A DNA stretch of 64,000 nucleotides from Streptomyces sp. Ru73 (GTDB lineage Bacteria; Actinomycetota; Actinomycetes; Streptomycetales; Streptomycetaceae). A program made the position numbers and the translations under genes. The notes under the pieces are model-generated. The model did not search any database. It was given only the letters and a program-made list of their open reading frames with translations, and was not told the DNA's origin. Below are positions 1-11,232 of this stretch, one piece after another. Position 1 is the stretch's first letter, and every line of letters starts with the position of its first letter. Location: the NCBI RefSeq assembly GCF_002920575.1, contig NZ_PQSQ01000003.1:116638-180637 (forward strand), in the 5' to 3' direction.

Positions 1-473
1 CCGATCTTGCCCAGGCCCAGCAGCCCGAGCCGCCGCCCGTACAGGTCCGCGCCCACCGTGCTCTGCCACGGGCCGCCCTCGCGCAGCGCGGTGTTCTCCC
101 GCACGATGCCGCGGGCGAGGCCCAGCAGCAGCGCCCAGGTCAGCTCGACCGGCGGCTCGGTGTTGCTGTCCGTACCGCACACCGTCACGCCGTGCCGGGC
201 CGCGGCCGTCAGGTCGATCGAGGCGTTGCGCATCCCGGAGGTGATCAGCAGCCGCAGCCGCGGCAGCCGCGCGAACAGCTCCTCGGGGAACGGCGTCCGC
301 TCCCGCATCGCGACCAGGATCTCGCAGTCCCCGATCTCCTCGACCAGCCGGTCGCGGTCCCCGAAGTACTCGCGCACCGCCCGCACCTCGACGTCCCCGG
401 CGACCGTGGACCAGTCCGCCATGGACAGCGCGACCCCCTGGTAGTCGTCGAGCACCGCACACCGCAGCTTCAT
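1..473 (-). CDS. D-2-hydroxyacid dehydrogenase family protein (N-terminal part)
   Basis: This is the first 157 codons of a minus-strand gene cut by the window start. The translation begins MKLRCAVLDDYQGVAL and shows the substrate-domain core (LRLLITSGMRNASIDL, then GVTVCGTDSNTEPPVELTWAL) followed by the start of the Rossmann domain (GRRLGLLGLGKIG, the GxGxxG dinucleotide loop). That order is typical of the phosphoglycerate dehydrogenase/2-hydroxyacid dehydrogenase family, which oxidises or reduces 2-hydroxy acids with NAD(P)H. The ATG is supported by an AGGAGGGG ribosome site about 7 nt upstream. The catalytic Arg/Glu/His are outside the window, so the substrate cannot be guessed. Confidence 0.88.
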   Translation of the reverse strand, partial: MKLRCAVLDDYQGVALSMADWSTVAGDVEVRAVREYFGDRDRLVEEIGDCEILVAMRERTPFPEELFARLPRLRLLITSGMRNASIDLTAAARHGVTVCGTDSNTEPPVELTWALLLGLARGIVRENTALREGGPWQSTVGADLYGRRLGLLGLGKI

Positions 474-646
474 CTTCCGCCCCTCCTGTCACCGGCCGAC
501 ACGTCCCGGTCAGTCTCTCCCACCGGCACCCGGCGGCCCCTCGCGGCAGGTGCCGGTCTTGTCCCCGCGTATGGCGGAACCTTACAAGTCCCGTCCGCGG
601 GACTCGGTTGATCACGTTACCTGTGGGGCGATCAATCCCTTGGCAG

Positions 647-716
647 AGTGGTAGACAACCCGACGGCCCGCCCGGCTGCCAACTCGATCGGCCGTCCAGC
701 GGGTTGTCTCACCACT
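647..716. promoter_or_regulatory. Long interrupted inverted repeat upstream of the KAS gene
   Basis: AGTGGTAGACAACCCG (647-662) is matched by the reverse complement of 700-716, with one extra base, across a 37-nt loop. The second arm ends 17 nt before the ATG of the beta-ketoacyl synthase gene. It could be an operator pair or a 5'-UTR hairpin sequestering the ribosome site. A shorter TTGATC/GATCAA repeat lies just upstream (608-613 and 629-634). No regulator gene is adjacent. Confidence 0.45.
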
Positions 717-733
717 ACAAAGGGGGCTCGTCC

Positions 734-1957
734 ATGAGTGTGGATACCGACAACGTTCTGGTCACCGGCCTGGGAGCCACGACCCCGCTCGGCGGCGACG
801 CCGCGTCGACCTGGAACGCGATGCTGGCCGGCCGGTCCGGCATCGGCCCGATCGAGGAGGAGTGGGCGGCCTCGCTGCCCGGCCGGATCGCCGGCCGGCT
901 CGCGGTGGAACCGACGACGGCGCTGGACCGGGTGCAGGCCCGCCGGATGGACCGCTGCCAGCAGGTCGCGCTGGTCGCCGCGCGCGAGGCATGGGCCGAC
1001 GCGGGCGCGCCAGGCGTCGACCCCGAGCGGCTGGCCGTGGTGATCGGCACGGGCACCGGCGGCGCGCTGACCATGCTGGGCCAGGACGACGTCCTGGAGA
1101 CCTCCGGCGTACGGCGGGTCTCACCGCACACCGTCCCGATGCTGATGGCCAACGGCCCCGCAGCCTGGGTCAGCATCGAACTCGGCGCGCGCGGCGGCGC
1201 GCACACCCCGGTCAGCGCCTGCGCCTCCGGCGCCGAGGCGATCGCCATGGGCCTGGACCTGATCCGGCTCGGCCGCGCCGACGTGGTCGTCGCGGGCGGC
1301 GCCGAGGCATGCGTCTGCCCGCTGACGATGGCGGGCTTCGCGCAGGCCAAGGCGCACTCCACGCGCAACGACGAGCCGTCGCTGGCGTCCCGCCCGTTCG
1401 ACGTGGACCGCGACGGGTTCGTCATCGGCGAGGGCGCCGCCGTGGTCGTACTGGAACGCGCCGGATTCGCCGCGGCCCGCACCGCCCGCGCGCACGCCAC
1501 GCTCGCGGGGGCCGGCGTCACCTCGGACGCCTTCCACATCACGGCGGGCCACCCCGAGGGCCAGGTGCGCGCCATGCGCCGGGCGCTGTCCGACGCCGGG
1601 CTCGCGCCCCAGGACATCGGGCTCGTGCACGCCCACGCCACCTCCACGCCCAAGGGCGACCTGGTCGAGGCGCAGTCGGTCACCGAGGCGGTGGGCACCC
1701 ACCCGGCCGTCACCGCGACCAAGTCGATGACCGGTCATCTCTTCGGCGCCGCGGGCTCCCTCGGTGCGCTCGCCACGATCCTCGCGGTACGGGACGGCGT
1801 CGTGCCCGCCACGCTGAACGTCGACACCCTCGACCCGGAGGTGAAGCTCGACGTCGTCACCGGCGGCACCCGCCGCACCGCCGTACGGGCCGCGCTGACC
1901 AACTCCTTCGGTTTCGGCGGCCACAACGCGACCCTGGTCTTCACCCCGGCCCCCTGA
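734..1957 (+). CDS. Beta-ketoacyl-[acyl-carrier-protein] synthase (FabF/KAS II type)
   Basis: A 407-residue condensing enzyme of the thiolase fold. The catalytic triad is visible: Cys163 in VSACASGAEA, His301 in HAHATSTPKGD and His335 in SMTGHLFGAAGS, the Cys-His-His set of KAS I/II. Family members extend acyl-ACP with malonyl-ACP in the cytosol. I use the ATG at 734 because AAAGGGGG precedes it; the frame is open further upstream but through non-coding-looking sequence. The gene stands alone, with no ACP, malonyltransferase or second KAS nearby, so it is not part of an obvious fab operon or type II PKS. It may be an accessory FabF paralogue; secondary-metabolite use cannot be excluded. Confidence 0.9.
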   Translation: MSVDTDNVLVTGLGATTPLGGDAASTWNAMLAGRSGIGPIEEEWAASLPGRIAGRLAVEPTTALDRVQARRMDRCQQVALVAAREAWADAGAPGVDPERLAVVIGTGTGGALTMLGQDDVLETSGVRRVSPHTVPMLMANGPAAWVSIELGARGGAHTPVSACASGAEAIAMGLDLIRLGRADVVVAGGAEACVCPLTMAGFAQAKAHSTRNDEPSLASRPFDVDRDGFVIGEGAAVVVLERAGFAAARTARAHATLAGAGVTSDAFHITAGHPEGQVRAMRRALSDAGLAPQDIGLVHAHATSTPKGDLVEAQSVTEAVGTHPAVTATKSMTGHLFGAAGSLGALATILAVRDGVVPATLNVDTLDPEVKLDVVTGGTRRTAVRAALTNSFGFGGHNATLVFTPAP

Positions 1958-2034
1958 CGGCCGCCCGCGCGCCCGGTGCCCCGCCGCAAGCCGCATCCGG
2001 CCGGGGCGCCGGCCCGCGTGCTACCGTCGCCGTC

Positions 2035-2097
2035 CGGACCGAAGGACCGGCCCGGGCGACCGGACCGAGGGATCGGTTCCGTGACCGGACCGAGGGA
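2035..2097. repeat. Three direct repeats CGGACCGARGGA
   Basis: CGGACCGARGGA occurs at 2035-2046, 2061-2072 and 2086-2097, spaced 26 and 25 bp. The last two copies share a longer core, GACCGGACCGAGGGA. They lie between a possible -10 (TACCGT, about 2022) and the ribosome site of the small ORF at 2113. Spacing near 2.5 helical turns could reflect a regulator site or a simple duplication. Confidence 0.4.
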
Positions 2098-2112
2098 CGA
2101 GGAGGTGAGTCG

Positions 2113-2181
2113 ATGACTGTCGTGGAGGCCGCCGCTGTGCGCGGCGCCCGGGCCATCCTCACTTCCCGGGTCCCGGTCTGA
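2113..2181 (+). CDS. Possible 22-residue upstream ORF
   Basis: The ORF encodes MTVVEAAAVRGARAILTSRV plus two residues and is preceded by a strong GAGGAGG ribosome site. It ends 73 nt before the likely start of the methyltransferase-GNAT gene. The composition is unremarkable, with no run of a single amino acid that would signal classical attenuation. It could be a translated leader or the remnant of a gene. The main support is the ribosome site and position, so confidence is low. Confidence 0.3.
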   Translation: MTVVEAAAVRGARAILTSRVPV

Positions 2182-2254
2182 CCCGCGTCACCCTCACGGT
2201 GCCGCCGGGCGCGCCCGCGTGCGTGCCGGGACCCTGATCACAGGGGTTTCCACG

Positions 2255-3751
2255 ATGTCTTCCGCTTCATCCGCTTCCGATTCGTCTTCCTCGTCCTTCT
2301 CCTCTTCCGCTTCTTCCTCCTCCGTCCCGGCTGCTGCCGGGCCCTCCTCCGACGCCCTCACCGAGGCGTTCTTCGCGCTGCACCACGGGCTGCCCCGGCA
2401 GGGGCCCGGCTCGGCCGCCACCACCCGGCGGCTGTTCCGGCGGGCCGGGCCGCTGCCGGCGCACCCGCGCGTCCTGGACGTGGGCTGCGGCCCCGGCCGC
2501 TCCGCGCTGCTGCTGGCCGCCGAAACCGGCGCCCACGTCACCTGCGTCGACCTGCACCGGCCCTTCCTCGACGAGCTGACCGCCGCCGCTGCCCGCCGCG
2601 GGCTCGGTGCGCTGATCACCGCGGTGCGCTGCTCCATGGACCGGCTGCCGTTTCCCGACCACGCCTTCGACCTGGTCTGGTCGGAGGGTTCGGCGTACGT
2701 CATGGGCTTCGAGGCCGCGCTGCGGAGCTGGCGCCGGCTCGTGGCACCGGGCGGTGCGCTGGTCGTCACCGAGCCCGAGTGGTCCGTCCCGGACCCGTCC
2801 CCGCGGGCGCCGGCCTTCTGGAACGCCGCGTACCCGCTGCGTACGGCCGCGGGGAACACCGCGCTCGCCGAGGCCGCCGGGTACCGGGTCGACGCGCGGC
2901 TGCCGCAGCCGGACGGCGACTGGTGGGCCGAGTACTACGACCCGCTCGCCGAACGGATCGCGGCCGCGGACCTCGCCCGGCCCGGCATGGACCGGGCCGT
3001 CGCCGCGGCCCGCGAGGAGATCGCCCTGCGGCGGGACCACGGCGGCGAGTACCAGTACACGGCGTACGTCCTGCGCCCCCGAACGGAGGCGCCCGACCGG
3101 ACCGGGGCACTCGCCCCCGCCCATGCGCCCGCCCCCGCCGAGGCGCCCGCTTCCGCCGCTGTACCCGCCCCTGCCGACGCACCTGTGCCCGCCGAGCCCT
3201 CTTCCCCGACCGAGAACGGAACCTCCATGACCCGTACCGGCTCCACGCGCTGGGCCGTCCGTCCCGAGGCCGCCGGGGACGCAGCGGCCGTCCGCGCGGT
3301 GCACCTCGCCGCCTTCCCCAGCGCCGCTGAGGCCGACCTGGTCGACGCGCTGCGCGAGGATCCGGGGGCCTGGCTCGACGGCCTGTCGCTGGTGGCGGAG
3401 GCCCCCGACGGCACGCTCGCCGGGCACGCGCTGCTCACCCGCTGCCACGTCGGCGGGCATCCCGCGCTGGCGCTCGCGCCCGTCGCCGTGCTGCCCGGGC
3501 ACCAGGGCCGGGGCGCCGGTTCGGCGGTGGTCGAGGCGGGGCTCGACGCCGCCCGGGAGGCGGGGGAGGACCTGGTGGTGGTCCTGGGGCACCCCGGTTA
3601 CTACCCCAGGTTCGGCTTCGCGCCCGCCTGCCGCTGGGGCATCAGGGCGCCGTTCGAGGTGCCGGACGAGGCGATGATGGCCCTCCCGCTGGACCCGTCC
3701 CGGCCGGTACCGGGCGGGACGATCCAGTACCCGGCCGCCTTCGGGGTCTGA
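2255..3751 (+). CDS. SAM-dependent methyltransferase fused to GNAT N-acetyltransferase
   Basis: A 498-residue protein in one frame. After a Ser-rich N-terminus (about residues 2-28) comes a class I methyltransferase with the SAM loop VLDVGCGPGRSALLL (about 73-87) and acidic motif II (VTCVDL). An Ala/Pro-rich linker follows (about 272-324). Residues 325-498 form a YhbS-like GNAT domain (HQGRGAGSAVVEAGL acetyl-CoA loop; HPGYYPRFGFAPA). I chose the ATG at 2255, 9 nt after AGGGG; a GTG at 2219 is also possible. The GNAT part begins with an internal ATG (3227) and by itself has normal length, but its ribosome site is weak, so either a real fusion or a readthrough of two genes is possible. Substrates are unknown. 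Confidence 0.75.
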   Translation: MSSASSASDSSSSSFSSSASSSSVPAAAGPSSDALTEAFFALHHGLPRQGPGSAATTRRLFRRAGPLPAHPRVLDVGCGPGRSALLLAAETGAHVTCVDLHRPFLDELTAAAARRGLGALITAVRCSMDRLPFPDHAFDLVWSEGSAYVMGFEAALRSWRRLVAPGGALVVTEPEWSVPDPSPRAPAFWNAAYPLRTAAGNTALAEAAGYRVDARLPQPDGDWWAEYYDPLAERIAAADLARPGMDRAVAAAREEIALRRDHGGEYQYTAYVLRPRTEAPDRTGALAPAHAPAPAEAPASAAVPAPADAPVPAEPSSPTENGTSMTRTGSTRWAVRPEAAGDAAAVRAVHLAAFPSAAEADLVDALREDPGAWLDGLSLVAEAPDGTLAGHALLTRCHVGGHPALALAPVAVLPGHQGRGAGSAVVEAGLDAAREAGEDLVVVLGHPGYYPRFGFAPACRWGIRAPFEVPDEAMMALPLDPSRPVPGGTIQYPAAFGV

Positions 3752-3860
3752 CCCGCTGACCGCACCCGGTGGCCGGTGGCCCGCCGGCCACCGGGCGCGG
3801 CACCTCAGCCCCCTGCCACCGGACCCGTCGGCTCAGCCCCCATGGCACCGGTGCGGCCCC

Positions 3861-4787
3861 TCAGCCCGTCGCCAGCTCCCCCAGGAGCTGCCACGTGCGG
3901 CGCCGGCCGGCGTCCCCGGTGAGCTCCGTGCCCGCGAAGACCACCTCGGTCGCGCCGGCGTCGCGGTAGCGCCGTACCTCCGCGGCGACCGTGCGCTCGT
4001 CGCCGATCACGGCCACGTCTGCCGCCCGCTTGGCGCCGGAGAGCTCGATGACCCGGGCGTAGGAGGGGATCTGCTCGTAGAACGCGAGCCGTTCGGCGGC
4101 CGTCTCGCGCACCGCGTCGGCGTCGTCGGTGACCACCCCGTGCACGAGCGCCACGATGCGGGGCGCGGGCCGTCCGGCGGCCTCCGCCGCCGCGGTGACG
4201 GCCGGGACGATGTGCTCGGCCAGGGCGCGCGGCCCGGCGAGGTACGGGAGGATGCCGTCCGCCAGCTCCCCGCTCGCCCGCAGCGCCTGCGGGCCCATCG
4301 CGGCGACGAGCAGCGGTACGCCGGTGTCCGCGCCCGGCACCCGTGCGGGGATCGGGGTGGCCGCGGTGAGCAGCTCGCCGCGGAAGTCGGCGCTGCCGGT
4401 CTCGGTGAGCTGCCGCAGCGCGGTGAGGAACTCCCGCAGGCGCGCGACGGGCCGTTCGAAGGGGAGGCCGAAGCCGCCCTCGGTCAGCAGCTTGGTGCCG
4501 AGGGCGAGCCCGAGGTGGTAGCGGCCGTGGGTGGCCGCCTGCGCGGTCAGGGCCTGGCTCGCGACGGTCAGCGGATGGCGTCCGAAGACGGGGATCGCGG
4601 ACGTGCCCACCTGGAGGCCGGGGGCCGCGCGCCCGGCGATCGCCGCGAGCTGCGGCGAGTCGGCGCCGAAGGTCTGCCCGAACCACACGGACCGCAGTCC
4701 GGCGGCCGCGGCCTCCTCGGCCAGCCGCACACTGGCGTCGATCTGGTTGTCGTAACCGGTCGCGTCGATTGCTGCTCCCACAGTCAT
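3861..4787 (-). CDS. LLM-class F420-dependent oxidoreductase
   Basis: A 308-residue luciferase-like monooxygenase-fold (TIM-barrel) protein. It begins MTVGAAIDATGYDNQIDASV and shows the family pattern of a flavin/F420-binding barrel: the RYHLGLALG segment, then PLLVAAMGPQALRASGELADG, the phosphate-binding region of F420-dependent members. The C-terminal part has the usual regular helix GDERTVAAEVRRYRDAGATE. Such proteins transfer hydride from reduced F420 (or FMN) to unknown small molecules in the cytosol. It converges on the methyltransferase-GNAT gene and is divergent from argC. Nothing nearby indicates the substrate. Confidence 0.85.
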   Translation of the reverse strand: MTVGAAIDATGYDNQIDASVRLAEEAAAAGLRSVWFGQTFGADSPQLAAIAGRAAPGLQVGTSAIPVFGRHPLTVASQALTAQAATHGRYHLGLALGTKLLTEGGFGLPFERPVARLREFLTALRQLTETGSADFRGELLTAATPIPARVPGADTGVPLLVAAMGPQALRASGELADGILPYLAGPRALAEHIVPAVTAAAEAAGRPAPRIVALVHGVVTDDADAVRETAAERLAFYEQIPSYARVIELSGAKRAADVAVIGDERTVAAEVRRYRDAGATEVVFAGTELTGDAGRRRTWQLLGELATG

Positions 4788-4958
4788 GCTCCCGAGAACC
4801 GCCCCCGCCCCGGCCCCATTCCGTCCGCATGTGACGGCTTCTTGTCAGTCGTGTGAAGCGGGCCGGCTGCCGGCCGGGGGAGCGGACCGGGGCCCGGTGC
4901 CGGAACCGCGCGGCGTGCGGCAGCCGCACCGGCGCCGTCGCCCCCGTCCCCGCATCCT

Positions 4959-7195
<2,237 letters not shown>

Positions 7196-7199
<4 letters not shown>

Positions 7200-8146
7200 G
7201 CGAGCAGTCCACCCCCGCAGGCTCGGGGGCCACCCGCAAGCACACCGCGCTGCCCAAGGCCCGCATCCTCATCGAGGCGCTGCCCTGGCTCACCCGGCAC
7301 CACGGCAAGACCGTCGTCATCAAGTTCGGCGGCAACGCCATGGTCGACGAGGAGCTGAAGGCCGCCTTCGCGCAGGACGTCGTCTTCCTCCGGCACGCCG
7401 GACTGCGCCCCGTCGTCGTGCACGGCGGCGGCCCGCAGATCAGCAAGCAGCTCGACGCGCTCGGCATCGAGTCGGAGTTCAAGGGCGGGCTGCGGGTCAC
7501 CACGCCCGAGGCCATGGACGTCGTACGGATGGTGCTGGCCGGGCAGGTCCAGCGGGAGCTGGTCGGGCTGCTCAACCAGCACGGGCCGCTCGCCGTCGGC
7601 ATGACCGGCGAGGACGCCCACCTGATGACCGCCACCAAGCACTACGCCGACATCGACGGCGAGCTGGTCGACATCGGCCGGGTCGGCGAGATCTCCGCCA
7701 TCGACCCGGGCGCCGTCCAGGCGCTGCTGGACGACGGCCGCATCCCGGTGATCTCCTCGGTCGCCCGGAGCGCCGACGACGGCCACGTGTACAACGTGAA
7801 CGCCGACACCGCGGCCGCCGCGCTGGCCGCCGCGCTGAACGCCGAGACACTGATGGTCCTCACCGACGTCGAGGGCCTCTACGAGGACTGGCCGAACAGC
7901 GACGAGGTGATCTCCCGGCTCACCGCCACCGAGCTGGAGAAGCTGCTGCCGGAGCTGGCCAGCGGCATGGTGCCGAAGATGCGCGGCTGCCTGCATGCCG
8001 TACGCAACGGCGTGCACACCGCCCGCGTCATCGACGGGCGGGTCCAGCACTCCATCCTGCTGGAGATCTTCACCGACGAGGGCATCGGCACGATGGTCCT
8101 GCCGGACGCCAAGGACGCAACGACCGACGAGGGGGCAGGGGCATGA
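7196..8146 (+). CDS. argB: Acetylglutamate kinase
   Basis: 316 residues of the amino-acid kinase fold. It phosphorylates N-acetylglutamate with ATP. Visible motifs are the phosphate loop [13 protein letters not shown], the HGGGPQIS substrate loop, and the C-terminal [15 protein letters not shown] and [11 protein letters not shown] nucleotide-binding segments. The N-terminal extension of about 35 residues resembles the helix that mediates hexamer formation and arginine inhibition in other kinases, so feedback inhibition by arginine is likely (inference). Starts at the ATG inside the argJ stop and ends with a 4-bp overlap with argD. Confidence 0.96.
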
Positions 8147-9363
8147 CGGACGGCACGGCCAACACGGACCTCACCCGGCGCTGGCAGGGCGCCATGATGG
8201 ACAACTTCGGCACGCCCCGCATCCCGCTGGTGCGCGGCGAGGGCGTCCGCGTCTGGGACGCCGACGGCAAGGAGTACCTGGACTTCCTCGGCGGCATCGC
8301 GGTCAACGCACTGGGCCACGCCCACCCCGCCGTCGTCCGCGCGGTCTCCGACCAGGTCGCCACCCTCGGCCACGTCTCGAACTTCTTCGTCGCCGAGCCC
8401 ACCGTGGCGCTCGCCGAGCGGCTGCTGCGGATCGCCGGCGGCCGCCCGGGCCGGGTGTACTTCTCCAACTCCGGCGCTGAGGCCAACGAGGCCGCCTTCA
8501 AGATCGGCCGGCTGACCGGCCGCACCCACATCGTCTCCACCGTCGGCGGCTTCCACGGCCGCACCATGGGCTCCCTCGCGCTGACGGGCCAGCCCGGCAA
8601 GCAGGACCCCTTCCGGCCGCTGCCCGGCGACGTCACGTACGTCCCGTACGGCGACACCGAGGCCCTGAAGGCCGCCGTCACCACCGACACCGCCTTCGTC
8701 ATCCTGGAGCCCGTCCAGGGCGAGAACGGCGTCGTCGTGCCCCCGGCCGGCTACCTGCACGCCGCGCGCGAGATCACCGCCGCCACCGGCACCCTGCTCG
8801 TCCTGGACGAGATCCAGACCGGCATCGGCCGCACCGGGCACTGGCTGGAGGCCCAGTCCCAGGGCGTCGAGGCGGACATCGTCACGCTCGCCAAGGGCCT
8901 GGGCGGCGGACTGCCGATCGGCGCGACCCTCGCGTACGGCAAGGCCGCCGAGCTGCTCACGCCCGGCGCGCACGGCTCCACCTTCAGCGGCAACCCCGTC
9001 GTCTGCGCCGCCGCACTGGCCGTCCTGGACACCATCGAGGCGGACGGGCTGCTGGACCACGTGAAGCGGGCCGGGGAGCGGCTGCGGGACGGGATCGAGG
9101 CGCTGGGACACCCCCTGGTCGGCTCGGTCCGCGGCGCGGGCCTGCTGCTGGGTATCGTCTTGACCGGGCCGCACGCACCGAAGGTGCAGCAGGCCGCTCA
9201 GGACGCGGGTCTCCTGGTGAACGCCGTCGCGCCGGACGTGGTCCGGCTCGCGCCGCCGCTGATCGTCTCGGACGCTGAAGTGGACACGTTCCTCGGGAAG
9301 CTCCCCGGCGTCCTCGACGCGGCCCGGGAAGCGGCCGACGGGGAACGACGATCCGGAGACTGA
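8143..9363 (+). CDS. argD: Acetylornithine aminotransferase
   Basis: 406 residues, class III PLP aminotransferase. It transfers the amino group of glutamate to N-acetylglutamate semialdehyde. The cofactor motifs are clear: [32 protein letters not shown] (Asp to the pyridine nitrogen) and [14 protein letters not shown] (Schiff-base Lys). [19 protein letters not shown] is the typical C-terminal signature. It starts inside the argB stop and is followed 8 bp later by argR. Many actinobacterial ArgD proteins also act in lysine synthesis; no evidence either way here. Confidence 0.95.
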   Translation: MTDGTANTDLTRRWQGAMMDNFGTPRIPLVRGEGVRVWDADGKEYLDFLGGIAVNALGHAHPAVVRAVSDQVATLGHVSNFFVAEPTVALAERLLRIAGGRPGRVYFSNSGAEANEAAFKIGRLTGRTHIVSTVGGFHGRTMGSLALTGQPGKQDPFRPLPGDVTYVPYGDTEALKAAVTTDTAFVILEPVQGENGVVVPPAGYLHAAREITAATGTLLVLDEIQTGIGRTGHWLEAQSQGVEADIVTLAKGLGGGLPIGATLAYGKAAELLTPGAHGSTFSGNPVVCAAALAVLDTIEADGLLDHVKRAGERLRDGIEALGHPLVGSVRGAGLLLGIVLTGPHAPKVQQAAQDAGLLVNAVAPDVVRLAPPLIVSDAEVDTFLGKLPGVLDAAREAADGERRSGD

Positions 9364-9371
9364 CAGAGACG

Positions 9372-9911
9372 ATGACCGAGGCGCAGGACAACGATTCGCT
9401 GCACGGCCCCGCCGTACCGCAGACCCGGACCGCCCGGCACCGCCGGATCGTGGACATCCTCAACCGCGAGCCGGTCAGGTCCCAGAGCCAGCTGGCCAAG
9501 CTGCTGGCCGACGACGGGCTGAGCGTCACCCAGGCGACGCTCTCCCGGGACCTGGACGAGCTGGGCGCGGTGAAGATCCGCAACACCAACGGCGAGCTGA
9601 TCTACGCGGTGCCCAGCGAGGGCGGCTTCCGCACCCCCAAGGCGCCGCTCGGCGAGTCGGCCAAGGAGGAGCGGATGCGGCGCCTCTCCGGCGAGCTGCT
9701 GATCTCCGCCGAGGCGTCGGCGAACCTGGTGGTGCTCCGTACGCCGCCGGGCGCGGCGCAGTTCCTCGCCTCGGCCATCGACCAGGCCGAGCTGCACGTC
9801 ATCCTCGGCACCATCGCCGGGGACGACACGCTGCTGCTCATCAGCCGCGACCCGGACGGCGGCCAGGCGCTCGCCGACCACCTGCTGCGGCTGGCCCAGA
9901 AGTCCGGCTGA
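9372..9911 (+). CDS. argR: Arginine repressor
   Basis: 179 residues. The N-terminal winged helix (about 20-90) contains [20 protein letters not shown] and the recognition helix [19 protein letters not shown]. The C-terminal domain carries the arginine-binding oligomerisation core, with [17 protein letters not shown] and [16 protein letters not shown] (the GTIAGDD arginine-contact motif). It lies 8 bp after argD in the same operon. It should bind the ARG boxes before argC and argG with arginine as corepressor. Confidence 0.96.
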   Translation: MTEAQDNDSLHGPAVPQTRTARHRRIVDILNREPVRSQSQLAKLLADDGLSVTQATLSRDLDELGAVKIRNTNGELIYAVPSEGGFRTPKAPLGESAKEERMRRLSGELLISAEASANLVVLRTPPGAAQFLASAIDQAELHVILGTIAGDDTLLLISRDPDGGQALADHLLRLAQKSG

Positions 9912-9960
9912 CCCGGTACGCACCCGGCCCGCTCCCCGCCAGGGGGCGGGCCGCACGCGT

Positions 9961-10551
9961 CTAGGAGGCCGGCAGCGGCGGCAGCGGCAGGGGCAGCCCA
10001 GGCAGCCCGTCGATGCTCCGCGCGACGTGCTCCTTCTTGTGGAAGTACGCGTCCAGGCTCTCGTCCGTCTCCCGCTCGAAGCGCGAGCGGTGCAGCGGCC
10101 GGTCCTCGTCGTACGTCATGAACGGCACGCCGTAGCCGCAGGTGTCCCGGATCAGCTCCGCGGTGACCACGATGACCGCGCGCAGCCCGTGCGCCGAGCC
10201 GTCGATGCCGGGGAAGTGCCCGAGCAGTTCCGTCCACCGCGGGTCGTCGCGGAAGACCGGCTCGCCGCGGCCGTGCACCCGCACGATGTTCGGCGGGCCC
10301 TCGAAGGCGCACCACATCAGCGTGATCCGGCCGTTCTCGCGCAGATGCGCGATGGTCTCGGCGTTGCTGCCCGCGAAATCGAGGTACGCCACGGTGTGCT
10401 CGTCGAGGACCGCGAAGGACCCGCTCAGCCCCTTGGGGGAGAGATTGACCGTGCCGTCCCCGGACAGCGGCGCGGTCGCCGTGAAGAAGATCTTCTGCGC
10501 TTCGATGAACGTGCGCAGCCTGCCGTCGATGCGTTCGTAGACCTTTCCCAT
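9961..10551 (-). CDS. Pyridoxamine 5'-phosphate oxidase-family protein
   Basis: 196 residues with the split-barrel FMN-binding fold. Motifs include RTFIEAQKIFFTATAPLSG, VNLSPKGLSGSFAVLDEHTVAYLDFAGSN in the two central strands, and NIVRVHGRGEPVF. The family covers true PNPOx, F420-dependent reductases and many uncharacterised stress proteins. The C-terminal residues of genuine PdxH are absent, so vitamin B6 synthesis is unlikely. I use the ATG at 10551; the frame is open to 10608 but the extension lacks the fold. It is divergent from the globin gene, sharing a 155-bp spacer, and convergent with argR. Confidence 0.82.
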   Translation of the reverse strand: MGKVYERIDGRLRTFIEAQKIFFTATAPLSGDGTVNLSPKGLSGSFAVLDEHTVAYLDFAGSNAETIAHLRENGRITLMWCAFEGPPNIVRVHGRGEPVFRDDPRWTELLGHFPGIDGSAHGLRAVIVVTAELIRDTCGYGVPFMTYDEDRPLHRSRFERETDESLDAYFHKKEHVARSIDGLPGLPLPLPPLPAS

Positions 10552-10706
10552 GGGCCTCAGTATCCGCCCCGCACAACGGAGTTGGCAGGGAGCGCCGGCC
10601 TCGCTCACTCCTCACAAGGGGTGGCCGAAGGGTGTGAGGGAGCGCTTTCCACGGCGTCACCGGAGGCGCGGAACAGCCGAAACGCGGGCTTCCTACCGTC
10701 CCGTCC

Positions 10707-11123
10707 ATGACCTTCGACCCCGCGCTCATCAAAAGCAGTTACGCCGCCGTCGAGCCCCACGGGACCGCGGTGACGAAGTACTTCTACGCGCACCTCTTCG
10801 CGCACCACCCGGAGGTGCGGCCGCTCTTCGCCCGGCACCTGGAGGAGCAGGAGGACCGCCTCTGGAACGCCATCGGCGCACTGGTGGCCAACGTGGAGGA
10901 CACCGACACGCTGGTCCGCATCCTCCAGGGGCTCGGCGCCCGGCACGCCGGGTACGGCGCACGCCCCGAGCACTTCCCCGCCGTCGGCGCCAGCCTGGTG
11001 GCGGCGCTCGCCCACTTCGCGGGGGACGCCTGGACCCCCGAGACCGAGGCGTCCTGGGGAGCGGTCCACGACACCGTCACCGCCGTGATGACGGACGTCA
11101 TGGCCAAGGCCGGAGCCGCCTGA
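10707..11123 (+). CDS. Single-domain haemoglobin (globin)
   Basis: 138 residues, the right size for one globin domain and resembling the N-terminal haem domain of flavohaemoglobins without the reductase. TAVTKYFYAHLFAHHPEVRPLF supplies the B helix and CD corner with a B10-type Tyr. EEQEDRLWNAIGALV is the E helix, and GARHAGYGARPEHFPAVGASL carries the likely proximal F8 His. Such globins bind O2 or NO and act in NO detoxification with a partner reductase. No reductase gene is adjacent. Divergent from the PPOX-family gene. Confidence 0.88.
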   Translation: MTFDPALIKSSYAAVEPHGTAVTKYFYAHLFAHHPEVRPLFARHLEEQEDRLWNAIGALVANVEDTDTLVRILQGLGARHAGYGARPEHFPAVGASLVAALAHFAGDAWTPETEASWGAVHDTVTAVMTDVMAKAGAA

Positions 11124-11232
11124 CCCGGCCGCCTCCGCAAAACCGTCCGGGCATGGCAGAGTGTGCGGACACCCGTCCGGGAGCGGCGACCGCGCCGCCA
11201 CCCGGACGGCGAGCCGGGGAGGAGGTAGCAGC

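Noticed and set aside
862..2181. Long Arg/Pro/Gly-rich plus-strand ORF across the KAS gene
   Set aside because: It is an out-of-frame reading of high-GC coding DNA; composition is typical of shadow frames and no family is recognisable.
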